Source: DASZCR01 sp035942915 (GTDB lineage Bacteria > Acidobacteriota > Blastocatellia > Pyrinomonadales > Pyrinomonadaceae). Taken from it: 34,312 nt of DNA. The notes under the pieces were generated by a model, which was given only the letters and a program-made list of their open reading frames with translations, was not told the DNA's origin and ran no database searches. The stretch's first letter is position 1, and each line of letters begins with the position of its first letter. Location of the stretch: contig DASZCR010000002.1 in assembly GCA_035942915.1 (NCBI GenBank), positions 1 to 34,312 of the forward strand, read 5' to 3'. Shown here one piece after another: positions 1 to 7,757 of the stretch. Made by a program: the position numbers and the translations under genes.

Positions 1-53
1 ATATTCACACGCCGCGCCCGTCTCCTTTTTCCGTGTGGTCGCCCGCTAAACTC

Positions 54-1673
54 TCAGTCGAGGAGGCGGACGTGGAGATGGTTGTGATGACCGGCGAAGT
101 GCTGCGTCAGTTTGTCCTTAATCAGCACGGGGTCGTTGAAGAGGATACGCACGTTCGGGAACAGTTCGCGGATGAGCAGGACGAGTTCCCTCGTCAACGC
201 GTGGTCGTAGTCAACCGCGCCGACCTGCGTCGGCCCTTCGACGCCGTTGTGTTTGAAGGGGCGCAGGTCTACGTCGCGCCCGTCCTTGTGGCTCGAATGG
301 GGTTTGAAGGGGCCGCCGCCTTTGAGACTGATGTCGCCCACGTAGATGGGGATGCCGTCCTGACGCCTGTCCGCCCACGTCTCTGCGAGCGCCTGTATGT
401 TGCGAATCGTCGAGGCGCGTCCGAACTGGTCTGAGCCTCCCGGCTCGCGGTTGTAAGTCTTGTAGCCGCGCCCCTCTGCCGGTAGCAGCGTATCGACGCT
501 CGTGCCGCCCGACACCGCGCCCGGCTGGACGACGGGCGCAGCGTTGCGCAGAGCCTTGTAAGTTTCGGTCGTGAGGATGCCGTTGGCGACGATGCCGTGA
601 TGCTGCTGAAAGAGTTTGAGCGCGCCTTCGGTCTTCGGCCCGAACGTGCCCGCGCCCGCCGCCACGTCCTGCGCCGTCAAAGCTCTGAGCTTGACGAGGC
701 GGTCTTGCAACCCGCGCACGACGCTGCCGCGACTGCCCCTTGCGACGCCCTGATTCAACTGCCGGATGGCTTCCTGCGTCGGAGTGTCGTAGGTGCCGTT
801 GGCTTCGAGGTGGTTGTCGCTCTGAAACTCCTTGAGCGCCGCTTCGGTCATCGGCCCGAACTTGCCGGGAGCGGTCGCCTTCTGCTCCTCACGCAGATGT
901 CCCAACTCGATTAACTCGTCCTGTAACTTGTCAACCTCAGGCCCTTCCGACCCCCTGCGCAGGACTTCGCCGACGCCCGCCCCGGCCTCGCTCAAGAGAC
1001 GACGCACTTTGTCGGTCGCGTCGAAGACGGTGATGCGGCCGTCGCGGTCGATGTCGAGACCGCGATTCTGGTCGTAAGCCTTGCTCGGTTTCTGGAAGAG
1101 GACGAAGTCGGGACCCTTGCCGACGGCCTTCGGGAGCAGCACCGCCATGTAGGTGTCTTCGATGGTGTTGAGACGCCCCTTGAACGGCCTGAAATGTTTC
1201 TCGACGAAGTCGAGTTGCTCGACGGCCGTCATCCGCTTCAACTCTTCGATGCTCGTGCCCAAACCCTTCGCCGTCGGAGGGATGAACTGAATGAGGCCGA
1301 CCGCGCCGCTGCCCGCCGCGTTCATCACGCTTGGGCTGAACGTCCCGCCCGACTCGAAACTCATCACGGCCATCAGGAAGTTCGGATTGGTTTCGAGCCG
1401 CTCGGCAATCTGCACGACCTTGTCCTTGAACTCGTCCGAGACGTTCTCGCTGCCGCGTATGTTGAGCAGTTTGATTTTCGCGTCCGTCAACACCGGCGCG
1501 TTGTCCGCCTCTTTCAACTCGACGCCCGCCAGCCCTGTGCCCGACGGTGCAGCACCGCTCCTGACAGACCCGCTCTTAACCGCGCCGCTCCTGACAGCGC
1601 CGCTCCGCGCGCGTGTTGCGCCGCTCTTGGTCGCCCCACGCTTTTTCGTACCGACTCTTTTCTTACTCGCCAT
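54..1673 (-). CDS. Multidomain peptidoglycan hydrolase (transglycosylase-like + 2 PG-binding + MepA-like endopeptidase)
   Basis: 539 aa. Residues 1-50 are a Lys/Arg/Ser/Gly-rich tract with repeating SGAVRSGAVKSG-type units and no hydrophobic signal peptide. Residues 75-190 look like a lysozyme/SLT-type fold with a candidate catalytic Glu108 in SFESGG and a GAVGLIQF motif. Residues 205-218 form a canonical EF-hand-like loop (D207, D209, D211, G212, I214, D218). Residues 236-305 and 310-378 are two PG_binding_1 repeats (each with a GxFGPxTExALKxFQ core). Residues 395-539 resemble the LAS/M74 endopeptidase MepA, with H462 and D469 (HKDGRDVD) and H532/H534 (HNHLH) as likely zinc ligands. It should cut both glycan and cross-links. 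The ATG start has an AGGAG Shine-Dalgarno (SD) about 9 nt upstream. The domain calls are by motif recognition; the lack of a secretion signal is odd for a wall enzyme. Confidence 0.8.
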   Translation of the reverse strand: MASKKRVGTKKRGATKSGATRARSGAVRSGAVKSGSVRSGAAPSGTGLAGVELKEADNAPVLTDAKIKLLNIRGSENVSDEFKDKVVQIAERLETNPNFLMAVMSFESGGTFSPSVMNAAGSGAVGLIQFIPPTAKGLGTSIEELKRMTAVEQLDFVEKHFRPFKGRLNTIEDTYMAVLLPKAVGKGPDFVLFQKPSKAYDQNRGLDIDRDGRITVFDATDKVRRLLSEAGAGVGEVLRRGSEGPEVDKLQDELIELGHLREEQKATAPGKFGPMTEAALKEFQSDNHLEANGTYDTPTQEAIRQLNQGVARGSRGSVVRGLQDRLVKLRALTAQDVAAGAGTFGPKTEGALKLFQQHHGIVANGILTTETYKALRNAAPVVQPGAVSGGTSVDTLLPAEGRGYKTYNREPGGSDQFGRASTIRNIQALAETWADRRQDGIPIYVGDISLKGGGPFKPHSSHKDGRDVDLRPFKHNGVEGPTQVGAVDYDHALTRELVLLIRELFPNVRILFNDPVLIKDKLTQHFAGHHNHLHVRLLD

Positions 1674-2037
1674 GATGTGAGACTCCTTCCGACCGCGTGG
1701 CCGTCGGTTTGTGTAGGATGATTAAGGCGAGGCGCGCCTGCTTGCGAGCCTGACGGAGGGGTCGCTCACGCACGCGACTTCGTCACGGCTCGTCTCTGCT
1801 CCTCGATATCTCAGGCCAACGGCGACGGGATGAAACGCCCGTCGCGCGCGTGCATATTTGTCCACACACGCCTCGTCCGTCAACTCCGAAATGGAAATCT
1901 CTGGTTAGTGCTAGGTGATAAGTGATGGGTGATGGGAAGGAGGTGATGGGTGAGAGGTGAGAGGAAGCAGGTGATAGGTGATGGGTGATAAGTGAAAGAC
2001 AGGATTTCTCCTATCACCTATCACCCATCACTCGCTC
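1674..2037. other. Intergenic region, 364 bp, no gene
   Basis: I see no credible coding sequence here. It holds the 5' region of the minus-strand hydrolase gene, a perfect 8-bp hairpin GCGACGGG/CCCGTCGC at 1822-1845 with loop ATGAAACG and no U-tract, and a composite heptad palindrome at 1908-2032. No convincing promoter was found. Confidence 0.6.
1908..2032. repeat. Heptad palindrome 1 (composite, long purine arm)
   Basis: Tandem GTGATRG-type heptads fill 1908-1994, broken by two core-like interruptions (GGAAGGAG and GGAAGCAG). Then comes the core AAAGACAGGATTTCTC and a short complementary arm CTATCACC-TATCACC-CATCACT. The core is the reverse complement of the AAATCCTGTCTT core seen at 26814 and 28052, so this copy lies in the opposite orientation. 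The unequal arms suggest unit gain or a nested copy. It sits just 3' of the small membrane protein gene. Confidence 0.85.
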
Positions 2038-2262
2038 TTAACGAAGGACGGCGCGGAGGCCGACGAGAACCAGATAAGCGAGTGCGAGGACGACGGCAAT
2101 CTTGATGAGGCCGATGGCAAGATGGATGATGCCGCCAAGGATGAATAAAGAGATGCCTGCGGCGGCAAACACCAGCGGGATGCCGACGGCCAGCACGAAC
2201 ATTCCGAGAAGAATTATTCCAACAATACGCATCATGTCTTTTACGTCTTTCATCTCCTTCAC
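2038..2262 (-). CDS. Small two-helix membrane protein, function unknown
   Basis: 74 aa. After a short charged N-terminus (MKEMKDVKDMMR) there are two hydrophobic stretches, about residues 12-34 and 37-70, rich in Ile, Leu, Val and Ala with a few Gly; these are likely transmembrane helices. The SD AGAGG lies 8 nt before the chosen ATG; an internal ATG at MMRIV would give a protein about 9-10 residues shorter. It is divergent from rarA and ends directly beside heptad palindrome 1. I do not recognise a family; it could be a phage-shock or envelope-stress type small membrane protein, but nothing in the sequence proves that. Confidence 0.6.
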   Translation of the reverse strand: MKEMKDVKDMMRIVGIILLGMFVLAVGIPLVFAAAGISLFILGGIIHLAIGLIKIAVVLALAYLVLVGLRAVLR

Positions 2263-2526
2263 CTCTCCCGCTCCTGCCCGTGCACCGTTGTTCGTGCCCT
2301 ACCTTCTGGCTCTGACGGGCGTCTCTACCGCTGACCCCCTATACGAAGCCGGGCGCGCGCGCGTTCCGTCCAAGATGGCGCGCGCCGGGCGTCGCTAAAT
2401 CCCCGCCGAATACGGTTTTTCGTAACGCCGCGCAGGCATCCCGCGCGCCCTCTGTGCTAATCTCATTTCTGTCCCACTAAAAATTTGGTCGGCGATTTTA
2501 CGCGCGGAGAGAGAGAGAAAACGGCC

Positions 2527-3855
2527 ATGCCGCGACGCACGAACAAAGAACTTTTCGACGAGCCGGAGACAGGCGCGGCGCAGGCGACGCGCGCAGATGC
2601 AGACGACGGCGGCGCGTCGCCGCTCGCCGAGCGAATGCGCCCGCGCACGCTCGAAGAGTTCGTCGGCCAGCAACATCTGATTGGCGAGGGGCGCGTCCTG
2701 CGCCGTCTCATCGAGGGCGAAGGGGCGCTGCCATCGCTGATTCTCTGGGGCGGCCCCGGCACGGGCAAGACGACGCTGGCGCGCCTGCTCGCAGGCCGCA
2801 GCGGCGCACGCTTCGTACAACTCTCGGCCGTCTTCTCCGGCGTCAAGGAAGTGCGCGCCGCCATCGCAGAGGCGCGCGAATATCGTCGCGCGGGCGCACG
2901 CACCATCCTCTTCATCGACGAGATACATCGCTTCAACAAGGCGCAGCAGGACGCGCTGCTCCCGGCGGTCGAAGACGGCACGGTGACGCTCGTCGGCGCA
3001 ACGACGGAGAATCCTTCGTTCGAGGTCATCGCCGCCTTGCAGTCGAGAAGCCGCGTCCTCGTCCTTCAGCCTCTCAACGAGTCGGACATCGAGGCGATTT
3101 TGCGTCGCGCCATCACGGACGAAGAGCGCGGTCTGGCAAACCTCCATCCGGTCATCACGGACGAACTTCTGTCACGTCTGGCGCATTCCTCTGCGGGCGA
3201 CGCGCGCGTCGCGCTGACGGCTTTGGAGGCGGCCGTCGAGTCTACTCCGCCCGACTCCGAAGGCGTGCGTCGCGTCTCGGACGAAACAATCGTCGAGGCA
3301 CTCGGCCGCGCGCGTTACGCTTACGACAAGGGCGGCGAGGAGCACTACAATCTCGCCTCCGCGCTCATCAAGTCTTTGCGCAACTCGGACGTGAACGCCG
3401 CGCTCTACTGGCTGGCGCGTCTTATCGAAGGCGGCGCAGACCCGCTCTTTATCGCGCGACGCCTCTGCATCCTCGCTTCGGAAGACGTGGGGCTGGCAGA
3501 CCCGCAGGCGATGGTGCAGGCGTCGGCCGCCGCGCAGATTACGCATCTCATCGGACTGCCGGAGGCGCTCTACCCGCTCACGCAGGCGACCGTCTATCTG
3601 GCACGTGCGCCGAAGTCGAACGCCGTCAAGCGCGCCTTCTTCGCCGCCTCCGAAGATGCCGCAGAGACGGCGCGCGAACCCGTCCCGCTTCATCTGCGTA
3701 ACGCCGTCACGCCTCTCATGAAGCGCATCGGCTACGGAGGCGGCTATCGCTACGTCCATGACGACCCGGAAGCACGGCGCGAGATGGCCTGTCTGCCCGA
3801 CGCCCTGCGCGGCAAAGAATACTGGAAGGAAGACGAAGGAAGGAATGATGGATGA
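2527..3855 (+). CDS. rarA: Replication-associated recombination protein A (RarA/MgsA AAA+ ATPase)
   Basis: 442 aa from the ATG at 2527, which has a GGAGAGAG SD; an in-frame TTG at 2485 would add 14 residues with no family support. Walker A GPGTGKT is at 76-82, Walker B LFIDEIH at 128-134, and a sensor-1-like GATTENPS at 157-164. The C-terminal half carries the MgsA tetramerisation-type region (SALIKSLRNSD, ASEDVGLADP, KRAFFAASEDA). In the family it is a clamp-loader-like ATPase acting at stalled forks with SSB and RecA. The stop codon TGA (3853-3855) lies inside the first unit of a variant heptad palindrome. The gene is followed on the same strand by a methyltransferase gene. Confidence 0.93.
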   Translation: MPRRTNKELFDEPETGAAQATRADADDGGASPLAERMRPRTLEEFVGQQHLIGEGRVLRRLIEGEGALPSLILWGGPGTGKTTLARLLAGRSGARFVQLSAVFSGVKEVRAAIAEAREYRRAGARTILFIDEIHRFNKAQQDALLPAVEDGTVTLVGATTENPSFEVIAALQSRSRVLVLQPLNESDIEAILRRAITDEERGLANLHPVITDELLSRLAHSSAGDARVALTALEAAVESTPPDSEGVRRVSDETIVEALGRARYAYDKGGEEHYNLASALIKSLRNSDVNAALYWLARLIEGGADPLFIARRLCILASEDVGLADPQAMVQASAAAQITHLIGLPEALYPLTQATVYLARAPKSNAVKRAFFAASEDAAETAREPVPLHLRNAVTPLMKRIGYGGGYRYVHDDPEARREMACLPDALRGKEYWKEDEGRNDG

Positions 3856-3910
3856 GGGCGGAGGGATGAAGAAGAACTGTTCTTTAGTTCATCGCTCAAC
3901 CCTCATCCCT
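3850..3910. repeat. Variant heptad palindrome V1 (GATGAGG type)
   Basis: Left arm GATGAGG-GCGGAGG-GATGAAG, core with inner stem GAACT/AGTTC around GTTCTTT, right arm CATCGCT-CAACCCT-CATCCCT. The outer stem GGATGAGGG (3850-3858) pairs with CCCTCATCC (3900-3908). It has the same 7-bp period and architecture as the GTGATAG family, but a different seventh base. It contains the rarA stop codon and ends 7 bp before the methyltransferase start. Confidence 0.75.
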
Positions 3911-3917
3911 GTTTTTT

Positions 3918-4745
3918 ATGAGTACTAACAAGACTGACAAGGAGTTGGCTTTTCTGCACGACCTGTACGTGGCGACCGATTGGGGCGAGCGTTTCGCGGA
4001 ATTGATTGACGAGCACGTCGAGTTGCCGAAGCAGGGACGCGCCATCTACGTCGCTTCGGGAACGGGCGGTCATGCGCTGGCGCTCAAGGAGAGAGCCGGT
4101 GAGGGTTTGACGCTCGTCTGCGTCGATGAGAGTCCGGAGCGGCAGGAGTTGGCGCGCGCAAAGGCCGTCGCGGCGAAGGCGAGCGCCGGGACGGAGTTTC
4201 GCGTCTCGCAATTGGAGGCGCTCGCGTTCGAGGATGAACAGTTCGACCTCGTCGTGGGCGATGCTTCGCTGGTCTCGCCGGAGCGTCTGCCGGAGATGTT
4301 GATGGAGATGGTGCGCGTGGCTGCGCCGGGTGCGACCGTCGCGCTCAACGTCGTGACGGCTTCGAGCTTCGGCGAGTTCTTCTCCGTCTACTGGGAGGCG
4401 CTCTCGAATACAGGCTTCTTCGAGCAGGCGGCCGGTGTCGAAACGCTCATCAAAGAGTTGCCGACCGTCTCGGAGGTCGAGTCGGCCGCCGCGCGCGAGG
4501 CTCTGGACGAAGTGCGCTCGTGGACGCGCATCGAGGAGTTCGACTACGCATCGGGCGGCGAGTTCCTCAGTGCGCCGCTCATCAGAGACTTCCTTCTCGG
4601 CGGCTGGCTCGCGTCGCTGCCGGACGAGGAGGCGCGCGCCGACGTGCTCCGAGAGGTCGAGCGCATCATCGACGACGAACGGCACGACGCAGAGTTTGCG
4701 CTCTCGATTAAGGCGACGGTCGTCGTCGGCCGCAAGTTCGATTAA
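3918..4745 (+). CDS. Class I SAM-dependent methyltransferase, substrate unknown
   Basis: 275 aa. A Rossmann-type glycine motif VASGTGGHA is at 45-53, an acidic residue follows at the end of the next strand (VCVDES, D70), and an FDLVVGDASL motif is at 109-118. Together these match the class I methyltransferase core. The middle resembles small-molecule or ubiquinone-type methyltransferases (PERLPEMLMEMVRVAAPGA, a post-motif helix). The C-terminal 90 residues are acidic and not assigned. The ATG lies 7 bp after palindrome V1 with only a weak SD. It probably shares a transcript with rarA and is closed by the terminator at 4758-4810. The substrate cannot be inferred. Confidence 0.7.
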   Translation: MSTNKTDKELAFLHDLYVATDWGERFAELIDEHVELPKQGRAIYVASGTGGHALALKERAGEGLTLVCVDESPERQELARAKAVAAKASAGTEFRVSQLEALAFEDEQFDLVVGDASLVSPERLPEMLMEMVRVAAPGATVALNVVTASSFGEFFSVYWEALSNTGFFEQAAGVETLIKELPTVSEVESAAAREALDEVRSWTRIEEFDYASGGEFLSAPLIRDFLLGGWLASLPDEEARADVLREVERIIDDERHDAEFALSIKATVVVGRKFD

Positions 4746-4757
4746 CAGGCAGGAGAA

Positions 4758-4810
4758 ATGGCCGGTGACAACTCGTCTCTGCGGACGAATGTCACCGGCC
4801 ATCTTTTTTC
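4758..4810 (+). terminator. Rho-independent terminator of the rarA-methyltransferase unit
   Basis: A perfect 13-bp stem ATGGCCGGTGACA (4758-4770) / TGTCACCGGCCAT (4790-4802), with a CGTC/GACG inner pairing in the loop, is followed by CTTTTTTC on the plus strand. The converging tatA gene ends just beyond it at 4824. The minus-strand exit (TTTCTCC) is weaker, so any bidirectional use would be partial. Confidence 0.88.
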
Positions 4811-4823
4811 TTTCGCTGCCGGT

Positions 4824-5087
4824 CTATTTGCGCAGCGCCTTGTCGGAGGCCAACTCGTCTTCGCGCAGAGTGGTCGAGGTGGTAGTGGCCGCGTCGCCCG
4901 CGTTCAGGCGCTCGCGCCGCTGCGCCGCATCGAGTTCAGCCGTGTCCGACTCGCCATCGTTGATGCCTTTCTTGAACTCGCGGATGCTTTTGCCCATGCC
5001 CTTGGCGAGTTGCGGCAGACGCGTGCTGCCGAAGAGCAACAGCACGATGAAGAGAACAACCAATATTTCCCAACCGCTAAAATTCAT
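4824..5087 (-). CDS. tatA: Twin-arginine translocase subunit TatA/E
   Basis: 87 aa. An N-terminal transmembrane helix (about 6-20, ILVVLFIVLLLFG) is followed by the hallmark FGSTRLPQLAKGMGKSIREFKKG amphipathic helix region (19-41) and a polar tail. In the Tat system TatA oligomerises at the inner membrane with TatC to move folded proteins. The family signature FG-x-x-x-LP is intact. A GAGG SD lies about 9 nt before the ATG. No tatC or tatB is in view. It lies 67 bp downstream of the HNH gene on the same strand and may be co-transcribed with it. Confidence 0.92.
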   Translation of the reverse strand: MNFSGWEILVVLFIVLLLFGSTRLPQLAKGMGKSIREFKKGINDGESDTAELDAAQRRERLNAGDAATTTSTTLREDELASDKALRK

Positions 5088-5154
5088 AACCAGAAACCTC
5101 CGTCAGACCCGGCGCGCCGGGGCGAGAAATTAGGACGTGCGCGACGAGCGTCGG

Positions 5155-5679
5155 TCAGCCTGCGTCCGATTCGTAGAACAGATATTTGCGCCATGTTTCG
5201 TCGGCGCGCCCCAAGTAACGCATAATCTGGCGGTTGACGTGCAGGGAAAATCCACGCGGCCGCCGGACGAGATGCATCCGCGCCTCTTCGGGCGTCCGGT
5301 TGCCCTTGCGATGGTTGCAGCGTTTGCAACAGGCGACCAGATTATCCCACGTCGACTCGCCGCCGCGCGAGCGCGGCAGGACGTGGTCGAGCGTCAATTC
5401 CGACGGCGGCAGTTGTTTGCCGCAATACTGGCATGTCGTGTGGTCGCGGAGCAGAATATTCTTGCGCGAGAGCGACCGATTCTTGAACGGAATGTGGATG
5501 TATTCAGTCAGGCGGATGACAGAGGGCGCGTGCATCGTAATCGTCCGCGAGTGGAGCATGTGACCGTTGTGCTCCTCCATCCGCGCCACGCCCTTGAAAA
5601 TCATCACCACCGCGCGCCGCTCGGTGCACACGTTGATTGGCTCGTATGAGGCGTTCAGGACTAAAACACGTCCGTTCAT
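5155..5679 (-). CDS. HNH endonuclease family protein
   Basis: 174 aa. The C-terminal half is a beta-beta-alpha-metal HNH module: zinc Cys pairs C83/C86 (CQYCGK) and C118/C121 (CKRCN), the D98-H99 of LDHVLPRSRGG, N113 of WDNL, and H123 in CNHRKG. The N-terminal 80 residues (VLVLNASYEPINVCTERRAV) match the widespread stand-alone chromosomal HNH proteins of many bacteria, whose role is unsettled. I see no toxin or restriction partner. A promoter-like element (5691-5719) would give a very short leader. The conserved N-terminus supports the ATG at 5679. Confidence 0.88.
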   Translation of the reverse strand: MNGRVLVLNASYEPINVCTERRAVVMIFKGVARMEEHNGHMLHSRTITMHAPSVIRLTEYIHIPFKNRSLSRKNILLRDHTTCQYCGKQLPPSELTLDHVLPRSRGGESTWDNLVACCKRCNHRKGNRTPEEARMHLVRRPRGFSLHVNRQIMRYLGRADETWRKYLFYESDAG

Positions 5680-5690
5680 ATTGCCTACCG

Positions 5691-5719
5691 ATATTACGCA
5701 AAGCAGTGACGAGTGACAA
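5691..5719 (-). promoter_or_regulatory. Candidate sigma-70 promoter for the HNH gene
   Basis: Reading the minus strand: -35 TTGTCA (5714-5719, 5 of 6 to consensus), a 17-bp spacer and -10 TAATAT (5691-5696). The predicted start site would fall only a few bases before the ATG at 5679, so the mRNA would be nearly leaderless. The call rests on consensus match alone. Confidence 0.5.
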
Positions 5720-5728
5720 GTTCAAACT

Positions 5729-5815
5729 GTGATAGGTGATGGGTGATAAGTGATAAGAGAATAGCTTTTTTCCTATCACCTATCACTTATCACCTATCAC
5801 TTATCACCTGTCACC
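5729..5815. repeat. Heptad palindrome 2 (between pip and the HNH gene)
   Basis: Left arm of four heptads (GTGATAG-GTGATGG-GTGATAA-GTGATAA), core GAGAATAGCTTTTTTC, right arm of six or more complementary heptads ending in TGTCACC. The pip stop codon TGA (5811-5813) lies inside the last right-arm unit, so the coding sequence runs straight into the element. The left end lies 10 bp upstream of the -35 of the HNH promoter. Confidence 0.9.
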
Positions 5816-6767
5816 CTTTGAACCTGTCGGTCGCTTCGATGAGCGCATCGACGATGCCGGGTTCGGTGGCCGAGTGGCCTGCATCGGGGATGATGCGGAG
5901 GTCTGCTTCCGGCCACGCGCGATGCAACTCCCACGCGCTCATCGCCGGGCAGACCACATCGTAACGCCCCTGCACGATGACGGCCGGGATGTGGCGAATC
6001 TTGCCAACGTTCTCGATGAGATAGTTGTCCGTCTCGAAGAAGGCGTTGTTGATGAAGTAGTGGCACTCGATGCGTGCGAAGGCCAGCGCAAACTCGTCCT
6101 GACCCGACTTGTTGATGAGGTCTTCGTCGAAAAAGAGCTTCGAGGTGCTTCCCTCCCAGATGCTCCACGCGCGCGCCGCCGCGAGCCGCTCGGCCTCGTC
6201 GTCGCCCGTCAAACGCCTGTGATAAGCCGCCACCATGTCGCCGCGTTCGGCTTCAGGGATGACCTTCACGTACTCCTCCCACACATCGGGAAAGAGCGCG
6301 CTCGCGCCCTCCTGATAAAACCAGCGAATCTCCTTCGGACGACAGAGGAAGATGCCTCGCAGGACGAGCGCACGCACGCGCTCGGCGTGTGTCTGTGCGT
6401 AGGCGAGCGCCAGCGTGCTGCCCCACGAGCCGCCGAAGACGAGCCAACTCTCGATGCCGAGATGCTCGCGCAGACGTTCGATGTCGGCGACGAGATGCCA
6501 CGTCGTGTTCTCTTCCAGGCTCGCGTGCGGAGTGCTGCGCCCCGCGCCGCGCTGGTCGAAGAGGACGATGCGGTAGGCCTGCGGGTCGAAGAAGCGACGA
6601 TAGTCGGGGATGATGCCGCCGCCGGGGCCTCCGTGCAGGAAGACGACCGGCTGGCCTTCGGGGTTGCCGACCTGCTCGTAGTAGATGGTATGCACGGGCG
6701 AGACGGCCAGCGTGCCCTCGTCATAGGGTTCGATTGGAGGATAAAAGGTTCTCATGCGCTTCATCAT
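5811..6767 (-). CDS. pip: Proline iminopeptidase (alpha/beta hydrolase, S33)
   Basis: 318 aa. The alpha/beta hydrolase fold has the oxyanion motif LHGGPGGG (44-51), nucleophile S114 in GGSWGS, the acid D270 in GRYD and H298 in DAGHSA. The DQRGAGRS and WYQEGAS-like cap motifs are typical of prolyl aminopeptidases that release N-terminal Pro; FNN-like ECHYFINNAFF in the cap is also a family trait. It is cytosolic and full length. Two nearby ATGs (M1, M5) are possible and neither has a clear SD. The stop codon is supplied within heptad palindrome 2. It precedes the HNH gene on the same strand. Confidence 0.9.
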   Translation of the reverse strand: MMKRMRTFYPPIEPYDEGTLAVSPVHTIYYEQVGNPEGQPVVFLHGGPGGGIIPDYRRFFDPQAYRIVLFDQRGAGRSTPHASLEENTTWHLVADIERLREHLGIESWLVFGGSWGSTLALAYAQTHAERVRALVLRGIFLCRPKEIRWFYQEGASALFPDVWEEYVKVIPEAERGDMVAAYHRRLTGDDEAERLAAARAWSIWEGSTSKLFFDEDLINKSGQDEFALAFARIECHYFINNAFFETDNYLIENVGKIRHIPAVIVQGRYDVVCPAMSAWELHRAWPEADLRIIPDAGHSATEPGIVDALIEATDRFKG

Positions 6768-6851
6768 ACAGAGGTCGCAGGGCTGAAGGCCAGCGTCTCT
6801 CTCATCGCGTTCCGACTCTCAGAGTCTTGGACACAAGTCGCACCGCACGTC

Positions 6852-7688
6852 TCAAGCGCGTGCGACCGTCAGCACGTAAACTTCGCACGCCCCAGCCGCG
6901 CGCAGCACCCCGGCGCAGGCCGAGACGGTCGCTCCCGTCGTCAGCACGTCGTCAACGAGCAGCACGCGCTCGCCCCGGACGAGACGCGGCCGTGTCACGG
7001 CAAAAGCCGCATCAACGCTCTCGCGCCGACCGCGCGCGTCCATCCCGGCGCGCTGTCGCTCTGCGTGGACGACGCGCGTGAGGCTCCATTCGTCGCACGG
7101 AAGACGCGTGCGCGCGGCGAGCGCGCGTGCGAGCGACGCCGCCTGATTGAAGCCTCGCTCGCGCAGGCGCAACGGATGGAGCGGGACGGGCAGGATGCGC
7201 GTCGCGTTGTCGAGCGGCGCGCGTCCGCAAGCGTCCGCAAGCATCCGCGCGAGTCTCGATGCGACGGACGGCTCGCGCTTCAAGGCCAGCACGGAGGCGC
7301 GCAGAGCGCCCTTGTAAGCGCCGCACGCGCGCGCGGCCGTAAACGACTCATCTTCGCAGCGCCCGCAGCGCAGCGCCCCTCTCGCCTCCGGCGCGAGCGC
7401 CCCCGTCGATGCCGCGCCGCACTTCACACAGAGCGGCGTCTCTTCATCGAACAGGGTCGCCGCCTCCCAGCAGGCCGCGCAGGCGGGCGCGTCGGCGCGC
7501 GCTTCGACCGACGCCGCGCCGCACGCCGCGCAGGTCTGCGGATAGAGCAGAGCGAGCGTCGCGTCGTAGAGCGCGTCGATGGTTCGCGTCAGGCGCACGT
7601 TTTGAGAGAGGTGCGGGTGGGCGTTTGAACTTCGAGCCAACTTCCGGCGCGGGGCTTTTGGCGGCGCGCCGGGAATTTCGTCAAGCAT
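6852..7688 (-). CDS. comF: ComF family phosphoribosyltransferase-like protein
   Basis: 278 aa. Two four-Cys zinc clusters occur near the N-terminus (C53/C56/C70/C73 and C87/C90/C108/C111). The ComF signature HPLRLRERGFNQA is at 171-183, and the PRPP-binding loop VLLVDDVLTTGAT is at 242-254. In competent bacteria ComF supports DNA uptake and single-strand transfer; in others its role is unclear and no other com gene is here. The start is uncertain: the first ATG falls in the tail of the dksA terminator, and a GTG at residue 31 (about 7598) fits the usual ComF N-terminus better. Neither start has a clear SD. The protein is very rich in Ala and Arg. Confidence 0.88.
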   Translation of the reverse strand: MLDEIPGAPPKAPRRKLARSSNAHPHLSQNVRLTRTIDALYDATLALLYPQTCAACGAASVEARADAPACAACWEAATLFDEETPLCVKCGAASTGALAPEARGALRCGRCEDESFTAARACGAYKGALRASVLALKREPSVASRLARMLADACGRAPLDNATRILPVPLHPLRLRERGFNQAASLARALAARTRLPCDEWSLTRVVHAERQRAGMDARGRRESVDAAFAVTRPRLVRGERVLLVDDVLTTGATVSACAGVLRAAGACEVYVLTVARA

Positions 7689-7696
7689 AAACCGAA

Positions 7697-7732
7697 AGCC
7701 CCGGACTCGGAAAGCTTCGCGAGTCCGGGGCT
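7697..7732 (-). terminator. Terminator after the dksA-like gene
   Basis: A perfect 13-bp stem AGCCCCGGACTCG (7697-7709) / CGAGTCCGGGGCT (7720-7732) has a 10-nt loop. On the minus strand it is followed by TTTCGGTTT. It lies 26 bp past the stop of the DksA/TraR gene. The U-tract is interrupted, so some read-through into comF is possible. Confidence 0.75.
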
Positions 7733-7757
7733 GGCGTGCTGTTTGTTGAGAGGGAGG

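Noticed and set aside
2395..3147. Minus-strand open frame of 250 codons opposite rarA
   Set aside because: It is a shadow of rarA: basic, Arg-rich, with no recognisable domain.
5874..7628. Long plus-strand open frame of 584 codons
   Set aside because: It is antisense to pip and comF, has no family resemblance or SD, and arises from high-GC codon structure.
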